Assembly: GCF_947495965.1 (NCBI RefSeq)
Contig: NZ_CANMBB010000005.1
Span: 124,001 to 188,000 of the forward strand
Direction of reading: 5' to 3'
Length of the DNA: 64,000 nucleotides
Origin: an uncultured Maribacter sp.
GTDB lineage: Bacteria > Bacteroidota > Bacteroidia > Flavobacteriales > Flavobacteriaceae
This document shows positions 45,690 to 54,473 of this stretch, in pieces (the stretch's first letter is position 1; the number at the start of each line of letters is the position of its first letter). The notes beneath the pieces are model-generated. The model saw nothing but the letters and a program-made list of their open reading frames with translations, had not been told where the DNA came from and did no database searches. A program made the translations under genes and the position numbers.

Positions 45690-46655
45690 ATGTTTTTCTT
45701 AGGCTTTACTTGGAATCCCAATGAAACTCTTTTTAATATAGGTTTCATTCAGATTAAATATTACAATTTATTATGGATTACCTCTTTTGCTTTAGGATGG
45801 TATTTAATGAAGAAAATATTTTTGAATGAAAAGAAAACTGTAGAGCAGTTAGATTCTCTTTTTATTTATACAGTATTAGCCACAATGCTTGGCGCTCGTC
45901 TAGGCCATGTTTTCTTTTATGATTGGCCGTATTACAAAAACCATATAATTGAAATCTTGTTACCAATAAGAGAATCTGCAAATAGTGCTTTATTTGGTTT
46001 TATTAATGGTTATGAATTTACTGGATTTACAGGTTTAGCTAGTCATGGCGCTACTATTGGTATTATTATTGGCATGTATTTATACACTAGAAAATTTCCA
46101 GAATTTAAAATTTTATGGATACTAGATAGGTTGGTTGTTCCTGTATCTATAGGCGCTTTTTGTGTGCGTTTAGGAAACTTCTTTAATTCTGAAATCAACG
46201 GAAAACCTGTGGAAAAATCATTTGCATTTGCCACTCGTTTTATAAGAGATTCAGATGATTTACACCCGTCTAAAGCACTCGCAATAACAAAAGAAAAAAC
46301 ATTAAACGCAGCGTACGCAGCCATAGAAAACAATCCTAAGTTTGCACAATATTTAGAAGAAATTCCATATCGTCATCCTGCACAATTATATGAAGGAATA
46401 AGCTACGTTTTTGTTTTTATAATTCTTTACTTTTTATATTGGAAAACAGATAAGAAAGATAAACCTGGTTATTTATTAGGCTTATTTTTAGTTCTTCTTT
46501 GGAGTATTAGATTTATCGTAGAATTTGTTAAGAAAAGTCAAGGTGGTTTTGAAGAATCTTTAGGATTACTATCTACTGGCCAATGGCTAAGTATTCCTTT
46601 TATAATTATTGGTTTTTATTTTATGTTTAAACCATCTAAATTAAGTTCTAAATAA
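45690..46655 (+). CDS. lgt: Prolipoprotein diacylglyceryl transferase
   Basis: The 321-residue membrane enzyme adds diacylglycerol to the lipobox Cys of prolipoproteins, the first step of lipoprotein maturation. ASHGATIGIIIGMYLYTRK and the signature VRLGNFFNSEINGKP (the Lgt motif with the essential Arg) are present, followed by RHPAQLYEGISY. Between these two lies an insert of about 45 charged residues (RDSDDLHPSKALA...NNPKFAQYLEE), which is absent in E. coli Lgt but, as I recall, common in Bacteroidetes. It fits a genome with many lipoproteins. Confidence 0.95.
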   Translation: MFFLGFTWNPNETLFNIGFIQIKYYNLLWITSFALGWYLMKKIFLNEKKTVEQLDSLFIYTVLATMLGARLGHVFFYDWPYYKNHIIEILLPIRESANSALFGFINGYEFTGFTGLASHGATIGIIIGMYLYTRKFPEFKILWILDRLVVPVSIGAFCVRLGNFFNSEINGKPVEKSFAFATRFIRDSDDLHPSKALAITKEKTLNAAYAAIENNPKFAQYLEEIPYRHPAQLYEGISYVFVFIILYFLYWKTDKKDKPGYLLGLFLVLLWSIRFIVEFVKKSQGGFEESLGLLSTGQWLSIPFIIIGFYFMFKPSKLSSK

Positions 46656-46663
46656 TATTTAAG

Positions 46664-47155
46664 ATGAAATCTTTACGACACTCTTTATTGTTCTTTGTAT
46701 GTATAGCTGCAACGTTATTTTCCTGCAAAACAGAAAACAAAAAAATAGTTAAAACTGCTGCAATAGAATTTAAGAAAGAAGGTACACTAACCATACGTAA
46801 AGGTGATAAAGATTCCGTCTTAACAAAAATAAATATTGAGATTGCGGAAACAGAATATGAGACCCAAACGGGTCTTATGTACAGAAAAGGTATGGCTACC
46901 AATGAAGGAATGCTTTTTATTTTTCCAGATGTAAGAATGCATTCTTTCTACATGAAAAACACACAATTTCCATTAGATATAATATATATTGATGAAAATT
47001 TAAAAATTGCTAGTTTTCAAGAAAATGCAAAACCATTAGACGAAACTTCATTATCCTCTATTGTTCCTGTAAAATACGTTTTAGAAGTAAATGCAGGATT
47101 AGCCGAAAAATGGATTTTAGAAGTGGGAGATACCGTAGAGTTTACCAAACTTTAA
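46664..47155 (+). CDS. DUF192 lipoprotein
   Basis: The 163-residue protein has a lipoprotein signal (LFSCKTE, Cys about 22) and a DUF192 domain with IEIAETEYETQTGLMYRKGM, MLFIFPDVRMHSFYMKNTQFPLDIIYID and VLEVNAGLAEKWILEVGDTVEF. The family is widespread but of unknown function; proposals include a role in polysaccharide or envelope biology. It starts 8 bp after lgt and the GNAT gene follows after 4 bp. Confidence 0.9.
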   Translation: MKSLRHSLLFFVCIAATLFSCKTENKKIVKTAAIEFKKEGTLTIRKGDKDSVLTKINIEIAETEYETQTGLMYRKGMATNEGMLFIFPDVRMHSFYMKNTQFPLDIIYIDENLKIASFQENAKPLDETSLSSIVPVKYVLEVNAGLAEKWILEVGDTVEFTKL

Positions 47156-47159
47156 ATCT

Positions 47160-47678
47160 GTGAAGCTACTTTTAGAAGAAAAAGAAACGGAACGCCTAAT
47201 ATTTAGAAAAATAATTCCTTCTGATTTTAATTCATGGCTACCTTTTTACAAAGACCCAACAAGCACCCAATTTTGGGAAGGGATAGATAAAGACCCTGAA
47301 ATTGCTTGTAATAACCACTTTAAAGGAGTATTTCATAGATATAATAATAATCTAGGAGGAATGAATGCCTTACTAGAAAAAGAGTCCTTAGAATTTATAG
47401 GAATGTGCGGCCTTCTAGTACAAACAGTAGACGCTATAAAAGAAATAGAAATTGGTTACTCTATACTTCCTAAATATAGAAAATTAGGTTATGCTACAGA
47501 AGCTGCTAAAAAATGTAAAGCTCATGCATTAGAAAATAAAATTGCAACTTCTATTATTTCCATTATACAAATAGATAATATTCCTTCACAAAAAGTTGCC
47601 ATAGCTAATGGCATGTATTTAGACAAGACTACTACGTACAAAAATAATCCTGTACATATATTTAGAGTATTATTATGA
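47160..47678 (+). CDS. GNAT-family acetyltransferase (RimJ/RimL-like), GTG start
   Basis: The 172-residue protein starts at GTG (47160) and reads MKLLLEEKETERLIFRKIIPSDFNSWLPF, the opening of the RimJ/RimL-type acetyltransferases. The acetyl-CoA loop is EIGYSILPKYRKLGYATEAAKKCKAHA, followed by IIQIDNIPSQKVAIANGM. Its stop overlaps the start of the next ABC gene in an ATGA, so the two are translationally coupled. Substrate unknown. Confidence 0.88.
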   Translation: MKLLLEEKETERLIFRKIIPSDFNSWLPFYKDPTSTQFWEGIDKDPEIACNNHFKGVFHRYNNNLGGMNALLEKESLEFIGMCGLLVQTVDAIKEIEIGYSILPKYRKLGYATEAAKKCKAHALENKIATSIISIIQIDNIPSQKVAIANGMYLDKTTTYKNNPVHIFRVLL

Positions 47679-48919
47679 AAAATAACCAACATTGGGGAAT
47701 ATATATTACTAATACATCTAACAAAAAGAAATTAATACAGGAGTTCTTAAAAAACAGCTTCTATCAAAACATAACATCTTATACTGGCCATAAAATAGCA
47801 TTATTTTCCAAAATAACTATTGCGCAGCTAATTGAAGACGAAGACCGTTATGAGTTTAAAACAATTGCTAAAGAAAACAACCAATCTTTAAAATCCATGT
47901 CTAGTGGAGAACAAAAAAAGGCACTTTTAAAACATCTTTTTAGCACCGATAATAAAGTAATTATCTTAGATAATGTTTTTGATAACCTAGACGTAGAGTC
48001 GCAAAAAAACATAAAAAAAACACTTACAGAGAAAGCCAATACCATTTCTTTTATACAACTAATAAGCAGGAAAAAAGACAAACTGCCATTTCTTACGCAT
48101 TATGCAGCCTTAGAAAAGGAAACTCTAAAAACATACACTTCCTTAAATGATATTCCTCTTTTTAAAAACAAAAATAATCTAACAGGTAATATTCCTCCTC
48201 CAATCCAAAAATCTGATTTTATTGAGAAAACAATAATTAAGTTAAATAACATTACTGTTTCATTTGGAGAAAAAACCGTTCTAAAAAATATTAACTGGCA
48301 AATAGACCGTGGTTCTTTTTGGGAATTAATTGGGGCAAACGGTAGCGGAAAAACTACAATACTCTCTATGCTAACAGGAGAAAATCCTAAAGGCTACGGA
48401 CAAGATTTATACATTTTTGGGAAGAAAAAAGGTAGCGGAGAAAGCATCTGGGATATAAAAAAACGTATTGGATATTTTACCCCTTCTATGACCGATAAAT
48501 TTAAGGGCAACCACACTATAGAAAATATGCTAATCTCTGGTTTTAATGATTCTATAGGTCTTTATGTAAAACCAACAGATGTTCAAAAACAACTAGCAAA
48601 ACAATGGTTAAAACTCTTGCAAATGGAAGGTTTAAAAGATACTTTATTTAGAGAATTGTCTATGGGGCAAAAAAGAGTAATTATGACCACTAGAGCTATG
48701 GTTAAGCATCCAGAATTACTTATTCTAGACGAACCAACGGCAGGATTAGATGATTTTTCTGCCAGCTTATTAGTTTCTCTTGTGAATAAAATGGCTCAAG
48801 AATCGCAAACTACTATTCTATTTGTTTCCCATAGAAAAGAACGTAATTTAACACCACAATACCAGTATTTATTAACTCCTTCTACCACAGGATCCAAAGG
48901 ATCAATAACCCGTTTATGA
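47675..48919 (+). CDS. Tandem ABC ATPase (ModF-like) with a degenerate first domain
   Basis: The 414-residue protein has two nucleotide-binding halves and no transmembrane segment. The first half has a signature SSGEQKKALL and a Walker B (IILDNVFDNLD) but no Walker A: the expected P-loop is replaced by NTSNKKKLIQEFL. The second half is complete: GANGSGKTTIL, Q-loop GYFTPSM, signature LSMGQKRVIM and LLILDEPTAGLDD, with FVSHRKE as the switch. The layout is like ModF/PhrA, a cytoplasmic tandem ATPase near molybdate transport in some bacteria; no molybdate genes are in this window, so its role stays open. It overlaps the GNAT gene by 4 bp. A terminator follows. Confidence 0.88.
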   Translation: MKNNQHWGIYITNTSNKKKLIQEFLKNSFYQNITSYTGHKIALFSKITIAQLIEDEDRYEFKTIAKENNQSLKSMSSGEQKKALLKHLFSTDNKVIILDNVFDNLDVESQKNIKKTLTEKANTISFIQLISRKKDKLPFLTHYAALEKETLKTYTSLNDIPLFKNKNNLTGNIPPPIQKSDFIEKTIIKLNNITVSFGEKTVLKNINWQIDRGSFWELIGANGSGKTTILSMLTGENPKGYGQDLYIFGKKKGSGESIWDIKKRIGYFTPSMTDKFKGNHTIENMLISGFNDSIGLYVKPTDVQKQLAKQWLKLLQMEGLKDTLFRELSMGQKRVIMTTRAMVKHPELLILDEPTAGLDDFSASLLVSLVNKMAQESQTTILFVSHRKERNLTPQYQYLLTPSTTGSKGSITRL

Positions 48920-48931
48920 TACTTTATTAGT

Positions 48932-48967
48932 AAAAAAAAGGCTTAAGTAAAATTACTTAAGCCTTTT
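48932..48967. terminator. Bidirectional terminator between the ABC ATPase and secDF
   Basis: A stem of GGCTTAAGTAA and TTACTTAAGCC with a two-base loop (about 48939-48964) has A and T runs on either side. It serves the converging genes on both strands. Confidence 0.85.
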
Positions 48968-48986
48968 TCATAGTTATAAAAATATA

Positions 48987-51983
48987 CTATTCTTTTTCTT
49001 TACTATCTTTTATAATAGTATCTGCTTTACCTGAAAGTATTTTTTTCTTCAAGGTATCAAACATAACAGGAGTTGCAATAAATACAGAAGAGTATGTACC
49101 CACAATAACACCAATAATCATTGCAAACATAAACCCTCTTAAAGATTCTCCTCCAAAGATAAATATTGCTAATAATACCACTAAAGTAGTTAAAGACGTA
49201 TTTAAGGTTCTTCCTAACGTACTATTAATAGCAGAGTTTACATTTTCTCCTTTGTTCCAACCTCTTTCCGCTATTATTTCTCTAATACGGTCAAATACTA
49301 CAACGGTATCATTCAGAGAATATCCAATTACGGTAAGTATTGCCGCAATAAATGCTTGGTCTATTTCCATATTAAAAGGCATTATTTTACCTAATAAAGA
49401 GAAAATACCTAATACTATTAATACATCATGGAAAACCGCCACAACAGCACCTAAAGAGAATTGCCACTTACGGAAACGTATTAAAATATATAAGAACACA
49501 ACTGCTAAAGAACCTAAAATTGCTAAGAATGCATTATTCTTAATATCATCTGCAATAGTAGGGCCTACTTTTACGGATTGTAAAATACCTATAGATGCTT
49601 CATTACTACCAACATTAAAATCCTGTTGTGAAATTCCATCTGGTAAATATTTTTGTAATGCAGTAAATAATTTTTCCTGAATTTCAGTATCTACTTCAAT
49701 ACCTTCAATATCTACTTTATAAGGTGTTGTAATTTTTATTTGATTTGATTCTCCGTATGTTTTAACATTAGTACCACTACCAAATACAGCATTTAATTCT
49801 GATGCTATTTCTGAAGGATTTACCTGCTGCTCAAAACGTACTTGATACGAACGACCACCAACAAAATCGACACCCTGTTGCAATCCTGCTCCAAAGAATA
49901 ATGAAAATAAACCTACACCTACTAATATTGCAGAAATTACATAAGCAATTTTTCTTTTTCCTAAGAAGTTAATACTAATATTTTTAAATAAGTTTTTTGT
50001 TGCTCCTGTAGAAAAATCTAATGTTCTTCCCTTACCACTTAGGTACCAATCTACTAACAATCTAGTAATAAATATTGCAGTAAATAAAGAAGTAAGAATA
50101 CCTATTAATAATGTAGTTGCAAATCCTTTTATTGGACCAGAACCAAAAACAAATAAGATTATTGCTGTAAGACCAGTAGTAATGTTAGCATCTAAAATAG
50201 AAGATAATGCATTACCAAAACCATCTGAAACAGCCTGAGATTTTCCTTTCCCTTTTGCTAACTCTTCTTTAATACGCTCAAAGATAAGTACATTAGCATC
50301 CACAGACATACCTATGGTTAATACGATACCTGCAATACCAGGTAAAGTAAGAACTGCATTTAAACTAGTAAGTACTCCAAAAATTAATAATATGTTTAAT
50401 AATAAAGCAATATCTGCAAAGGCACCAGCTTTACCATAATAAGCTATCATCCATAATAAAACAATTGCCATTGCTATTAAGAAAGACATAAAACCACTAT
50501 CTATAGCTTCTTGTCCTAAAGATGGCCCAACAATTTCTGATTGAATAATTTCTGCAGATGCAGGTAATTTACCAGCACGTAATACATTAGAAATATCTTT
50601 AGTTTCGTTAATTGTAAAGTTACCTGTAATTTCTGAACGTCCTCCAGTAATTGGTCCTGTAGATACTCCAGGAGCGGTATATACTTTATTATCTAGAACA
50701 ATTGCAATACCTGTTTGGTTGCTATATGCATCTCCAGTTAACTTTTCCCATAATTTGGCACCTTTAGTGTTCATGGTCATAGAAACTGCAGGCTTGTTAA
50801 ATTGGTCAAAATCATCTCTAGCATCACTAACCACATCTCCACTAATTCTTGGTGTAGCGTCTCTGTTAGATTTTAATGCATATAAATCTATAACCTCAAC
50901 TTCTTCACTAGTAGGACGCTCCCATACAAATTTTGTAAACTGAATATCTGCAGGTAATAAACGTCTAATTTCTGGCATTCTTAAATATGCTCCTAATTGT
51001 GCAGTATCTTTAATTGCAGCTCTAAACATTGCATTTGTTCCTGGATTAGCAGGAATTAATAAATCATATAAAGGATTTACCTGGCTTGCTAAGTCTAAAG
51101 AGTCTGCAGCCACATCGGATAATAAAGAATCTATTTCTGACTCTATTACCTCAGGTTCTGGTTTTTTAATATCTACTATAGTTTTTAGTTTTTCATTAGC
51201 AGAAATTAAAAAATTATTAAAACTTGGGTTTCCTTGTTTGTACGTTTCCCAGAACTCTAATTGTGCAGTACTAGATAATAAACTTTGCGCTCTAGCTATA
51301 TCTCTTGCTCCAGGAAGTTCTACCAAAATACGACCAGAATTACCTTCTCTTTGTATGTTTGGTTGTGTAACTCCAAAACCATCAATACGCTCTCTTAATA
51401 CTTCGAAAGCAGAAACAATTGATTCGTCTATTTTTTTTCTAATTACTGGCTTAACAGCATCATCAGCCATTTGAAAGTTAACTTCTTCGCTAAGTGCTTT
51501 ATTTGCAAAAATGTCTGGAGACGCTAATTTAGTTTCTCCTTTAATTTTATCAAAAGCTTCAAAAAATAACTCTACATATGTATCATCACTATCTTTAGAT
51601 AAAGCATCTGCATCTGCTAGTGCTTTATTAAAAACAGGATTTTTAGTATTATTTGCAAGCCCCTTTAAGATGTCTTTTACAGATATCTGAAGGGTAACAT
51701 TAATACCACCTTTAAGGTCTAACCCCTTATTTAATTCTTTCTTTTTTGCTTCGTTATAATTAGTATAACCAAAAACACTATTACCACCTATAGAATCTAA
51801 ATAGCTTGCTGCTAATGTTTCTCTTTTAGAAATATGATCCGCTTCTGATTCTGAAATACGGCTGGCAGCAAAAACCTGTGCCTCCTTCTCTACTTTACTT
51901 GTAATAAAAGTATAGGAAAGCTGGTAAATACTTACTAACCCAAATAATAAAGCAAAAAGCTTTATAAGTCCTTTGTTTTGCAT
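48987..51983 (-). CDS. secDF: Fused protein translocase SecDF
   Basis: The 998-residue protein joins SecD and SecF, which use the proton gradient to help the Sec channel pull proteins out. The SecD half has the N-terminal helix, the D1 motif LDLKGGINVTLQI, a large periplasmic region with ERIDGFGVTQPNIQREGNSGRILVELPGARD, and helices with TIGMSVDANVLIFERIKEE. The SecF half begins about residue 665 (LGKRKIAYVISAILVGVGL) with FVGGRSYQVRFE and VIGYSLNDTVVVFDRIREI. Twelve transmembrane helices are expected. A small protein with a similar periplasmic fold is encoded 112 bp upstream. It converges on the ABC ATPase gene. Confidence 0.97.
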   Translation of the reverse strand: MQNKGLIKLFALLFGLVSIYQLSYTFITSKVEKEAQVFAASRISESEADHISKRETLAASYLDSIGGNSVFGYTNYNEAKKKELNKGLDLKGGINVTLQISVKDILKGLANNTKNPVFNKALADADALSKDSDDTYVELFFEAFDKIKGETKLASPDIFANKALSEEVNFQMADDAVKPVIRKKIDESIVSAFEVLRERIDGFGVTQPNIQREGNSGRILVELPGARDIARAQSLLSSTAQLEFWETYKQGNPSFNNFLISANEKLKTIVDIKKPEPEVIESEIDSLLSDVAADSLDLASQVNPLYDLLIPANPGTNAMFRAAIKDTAQLGAYLRMPEIRRLLPADIQFTKFVWERPTSEEVEVIDLYALKSNRDATPRISGDVVSDARDDFDQFNKPAVSMTMNTKGAKLWEKLTGDAYSNQTGIAIVLDNKVYTAPGVSTGPITGGRSEITGNFTINETKDISNVLRAGKLPASAEIIQSEIVGPSLGQEAIDSGFMSFLIAMAIVLLWMIAYYGKAGAFADIALLLNILLIFGVLTSLNAVLTLPGIAGIVLTIGMSVDANVLIFERIKEELAKGKGKSQAVSDGFGNALSSILDANITTGLTAIILFVFGSGPIKGFATTLLIGILTSLFTAIFITRLLVDWYLSGKGRTLDFSTGATKNLFKNISINFLGKRKIAYVISAILVGVGLFSLFFGAGLQQGVDFVGGRSYQVRFEQQVNPSEIASELNAVFGSGTNVKTYGESNQIKITTPYKVDIEGIEVDTEIQEKLFTALQKYLPDGISQQDFNVGSNEASIGILQSVKVGPTIADDIKNNAFLAILGSLAVVFLYILIRFRKWQFSLGAVVAVFHDVLIVLGIFSLLGKIMPFNMEIDQAFIAAILTVIGYSLNDTVVVFDRIREIIAERGWNKGENVNSAINSTLGRTLNTSLTTLVVLLAIFIFGGESLRGFMFAMIIGVIVGTYSSVFIATPVMFDTLKKKILSGKADTIIKDSKEKE

Positions 51984-52095
51984 TTTAAAATTTATTTAAT
52001 TTATGTTGATTATGATTGTATGAAATTTATAGCCTAAAGTAAATTACTCTTATATAAAGTAATTACATTCTTTAGTAATATTCTTTGTATTGGAA

Positions 52096-52719
52096 TTAAC
52101 TATTTCCACTTACATAAGGTCCTGCCCTTACTTCTGGAATTATTTGTGAAGTGTTGTATTTTGCAATTGCAATATTCTTATTAATCCTAAATGCTGCCTG
52201 CACAACAGCCTCCTGTTTAAAAACGAATGTTTTTTTACAAGGTAAAACTACTAGTTTAAATAATGTATTTAAATCTTGCTTTACTATAAAAGCATACTTT
52301 CCATTTAAATTCTGGCCTTCTTTAACGTGCTGATGCAGGTCTGAAACTACTAAATTATAACTTTCTGGAAGTTCATCTATTGGAAAATCTAGAGGATGCT
52401 TATCTACATCTTTATTCTTTACAGCAAGTTGGCTGTCTTTAGAAAGAAATTCTTTTACACTATCTGCATCAATAGCACTATAATAACGTATACTTAATTG
52501 CGCTTCGCCGTTTTCTATTATTTCAATAGTATCTACGCCTAACTGCTGCAGTTTTTTAGTAATGGCGGCCAAAACCTCATCATGAGCAGTATCTGAAGCT
52601 AATTCTACATCTGTAAATTCTAATAAAATTTGCTGATTAGAAGCTTTTGTTTGCTCTTGACTTAGCCCAAATATGGCTAGAATAATAATTAAAGTACTTA
52701 CGCACCATTTTGCATTCAT
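52096..52719 (-). CDS. Secreted protein with SecD-periplasmic-domain-like segment
   Basis: The 207-residue protein has a signal peptide (MNAKWCVSTLIIILAIFGLSQ) and no other membrane segment. Its middle (about 30-110) resembles the SecD periplasmic head: ILLEFTDVELASDT, then AAITKKLQQLGVDTIEIIENGEAQLSI and DADSVKEFLSKDSQLAV, which line up with REIDGFGVTQPNIQREG, ILVELPG and ARAQSLLSSTAQLEF of the SecDF next door. The C-terminal part, with PCKKTFVFKQEAVVQAAFRINKNIA, I do not recognise. The gene is 112 bp upstream of secDF on the same strand. A link to SecDF is inference from position and similarity by eye. Confidence 0.65.
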   Translation of the reverse strand: MNAKWCVSTLIIILAIFGLSQEQTKASNQQILLEFTDVELASDTAHDEVLAAITKKLQQLGVDTIEIIENGEAQLSIRYYSAIDADSVKEFLSKDSQLAVKNKDVDKHPLDFPIDELPESYNLVVSDLHQHVKEGQNLNGKYAFIVKQDLNTLFKLVVLPCKKTFVFKQEAVVQAAFRINKNIAIAKYNTSQIIPEVRAGPYVSGNS

Positions 52720-52797
52720 GCGGCAAATATAAAAAGAAAGATTATACTAGGTAGTATATTTTTACAATATATGTTTCTGACCACTACCCTCTTATAA

Positions 52798-52836
52798 TAA
52801 GAAAGCCTTTATAGCTTAACTATAAAGGCTTTCTTA
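52798..52836 (-). terminator. Terminator after mdh
   Basis: A 17-bp stem (TAAGAAAGCCTTTATAG and its complement) with a 5-nt loop lies about 20 bp after the mdh stop. It is strong enough to act on either strand. Confidence 0.82.
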
Positions 52837-52856
52837 TAGGTTTATGAGTATGTAAA

Positions 52857-53783
52857 CTACAACTCTAAAAGACCGTTAGTTTTAGTAACACCAGCAGCAC
52901 TTTCTTGCATTTTTGCTTTTTCTGCATCACTTAAAGGAACATCAACGATATGTTCAATACCGTCTTTCCCTAAAATTACAGGAACACCAATACAAATATC
53001 ATTTAATCCATATTCTCCTTCTAAATAGGTAGAACAAGGGAACATTTTCTTTTGGTCACATGCAATTGCTTGTACTAAACCAGAAACTGCTGCACCTGGA
53101 GCATACCAAGCACTTGTTCCTAAAAGTCCAGTTAATGTTGCACCACCTACTTTAGTATCTGCAGCAACTTGCTCTAATCTTTCCTCAGATAAAAACTCAG
53201 AAACTTTAATACTGTTTCTTGTAGCATGCGATGTTAAAGGAACCATCCCTTTATCACTATGACCACCAATTACCATTCCGTCTATATCAGAAATAGGAGC
53301 TTCCATAGCCTCTGCTAATCTATACTTAAAACGTGCACTATCTAAAGCACCACCCATACCTATAATACGGTTTTTAGGTAAGTCTGTTGTTTTGTGCACT
53401 AAATAGGTCATAGTATCCATAGGATTACTAACTACTATTAATATTACATTTGGAGAATGCTCTATTAAACTAGAAGAAACTGTCTTTACAATTCCTGCAT
53501 TAATACCTATTAACTCTTCACGAGTCATCCCTGGTTTTCTAGGAATTCCGGAAGTAATTACAGCAATATCACTACCTGCAGTTTTAGAATAGTCATTAGT
53601 AACTCCAGTAATTTTTGTATCAAAACTGTTTAAAGAAGCTGTTTGCATTAAATCCATTGCTTTACCTTCTGCATAACCTTCTTTAATATCTAATAATACT
53701 ACTTCAGATGCAAAATCTTTAATAGCAATGTACTCTGCACAACTTGCCCCAACGGCACCTGCCCCTACTACGGTAACTTTCAT
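52857..53783 (-). CDS. mdh: Malate dehydrogenase (LDH-like type)
   Basis: The 308-residue enzyme oxidises malate to oxaloacetate with NAD in the TCA cycle. The NAD-binding motif KVTVVGAGAVGASCAEYIA opens the protein, ITSGIPRKPGMTREEL holds the mobile-loop Arg pair, VSNPMDTMTYLV and IGMGGALDSARFK hold substrate contacts, and IGGHSDKGMVPL holds the catalytic His. The sequence type is the LDH-like bacterial MDH. A TACTTTTG box on the minus strand lies 36 bp upstream. Confidence 0.97.
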   Translation of the reverse strand: MKVTVVGAGAVGASCAEYIAIKDFASEVVLLDIKEGYAEGKAMDLMQTASLNSFDTKITGVTNDYSKTAGSDIAVITSGIPRKPGMTREELIGINAGIVKTVSSSLIEHSPNVILIVVSNPMDTMTYLVHKTTDLPKNRIIGMGGALDSARFKYRLAEAMEAPISDIDGMVIGGHSDKGMVPLTSHATRNSIKVSEFLSEERLEQVAADTKVGGATLTGLLGTSAWYAPGAAVSGLVQAIACDQKKMFPCSTYLEGEYGLNDICIGVPVILGKDGIEHIVDVPLSDAEKAKMQESAAGVTKTNGLLEL

Positions 53784-53818
53784 ATACTTATATTTTTTTA
53801 ATATTTCTTTTAACGTAC

Positions 53819-53826
53819 CAAAAGTA
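53819..53826 (-). promoter_or_regulatory. Candidate -7 box for mdh
   Basis: TACTTTTG on the minus strand fits TANNTTTG and would give a leader of about 30 nt. The -33 element is not obvious. Confidence 0.4.
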
Positions 53827-54035
53827 CTGAATTATCCCTAAAAAGTAAGGAAGATATCCATCAAAATTTAACTTTTAGACCGATAAAATAAACGTATTAT
53901 TTACCCTTTAACCCTAAAAAAAAGTCACTTAATCGATTATCTAACAATTTTGATGCAATACGTCGAATTTTAGCAATACAATTTTCTTAAATAGCGTTAT
54001 AAATTTAAGAAACCCCCAAATCTAATACCTACAAA

Positions 54036-54416
54036 ATGAAAAAAGTAGTTTCATTCTTAGCTATTATAGCTATAATTTTAGTGAGCAACTGTTCTCGTAT
54101 TGAAGAAAACAACGACCCTGTAATTGGTATTTGGTCTAATGCAAGAACATCATCAGACAATGTAACTAATAAGCAAACCACAAGCAAGCAAGAGTGGATA
54201 TTTAATGATGCTTATTTAGGAAGGTACCATGATTTACAAAATGGTTCTATTACTATGAAAACGGATTTTAAGTGGACTCAGAAAAACGGAGTTTACACTG
54301 TTTCTTATCCTGGATTACCAGATAAAACTAATGATGTTTTTGTAATTGTAGACAAAAGTCCGGAAGGCATTCTTTTACAAGATCAGAATGGCGATTTAAT
54401 TGCGCTGAGAGAATAA
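54036..54416 (+). CDS. Small lipocalin-like lipoprotein
   Basis: The 126-residue product has a lipoprotein signal (ILVSNCSRIEEN, Cys19). The mature part DPVIGIWSNARTS, KQEWIFNDAYLGRYHDL, FKWTQKNGVYTVSYPGL and GILLQDQNGDLIAL has the spaced strands of small lipocalin-like domains. Ligand unknown. It is divergent from mdh and faces the DUF6588 gene with a shared terminator. Confidence 0.72.
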   Translation: MKKVVSFLAIIAIILVSNCSRIEENNDPVIGIWSNARTSSDNVTNKQTTSKQEWIFNDAYLGRYHDLQNGSITMKTDFKWTQKNGVYTVSYPGLPDKTNDVFVIVDKSPEGILLQDQNGDLIALRE

Positions 54417-54436
54417 AAAAACATAAAGCGGTGATT

Positions 54437-54471
54437 AAAAAAGGAGCTTTTGTTTTAAAAGCTCCTTTTTA
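54437..54471. terminator. Bidirectional terminator
   Basis: AAAAAGGAGCTTTT and AAAAGCTCCTTTTT pair around a short GTTT loop (about 54438-54470) between two convergent genes. Confidence 0.85.
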
Positions 54472-54473
54472 TT

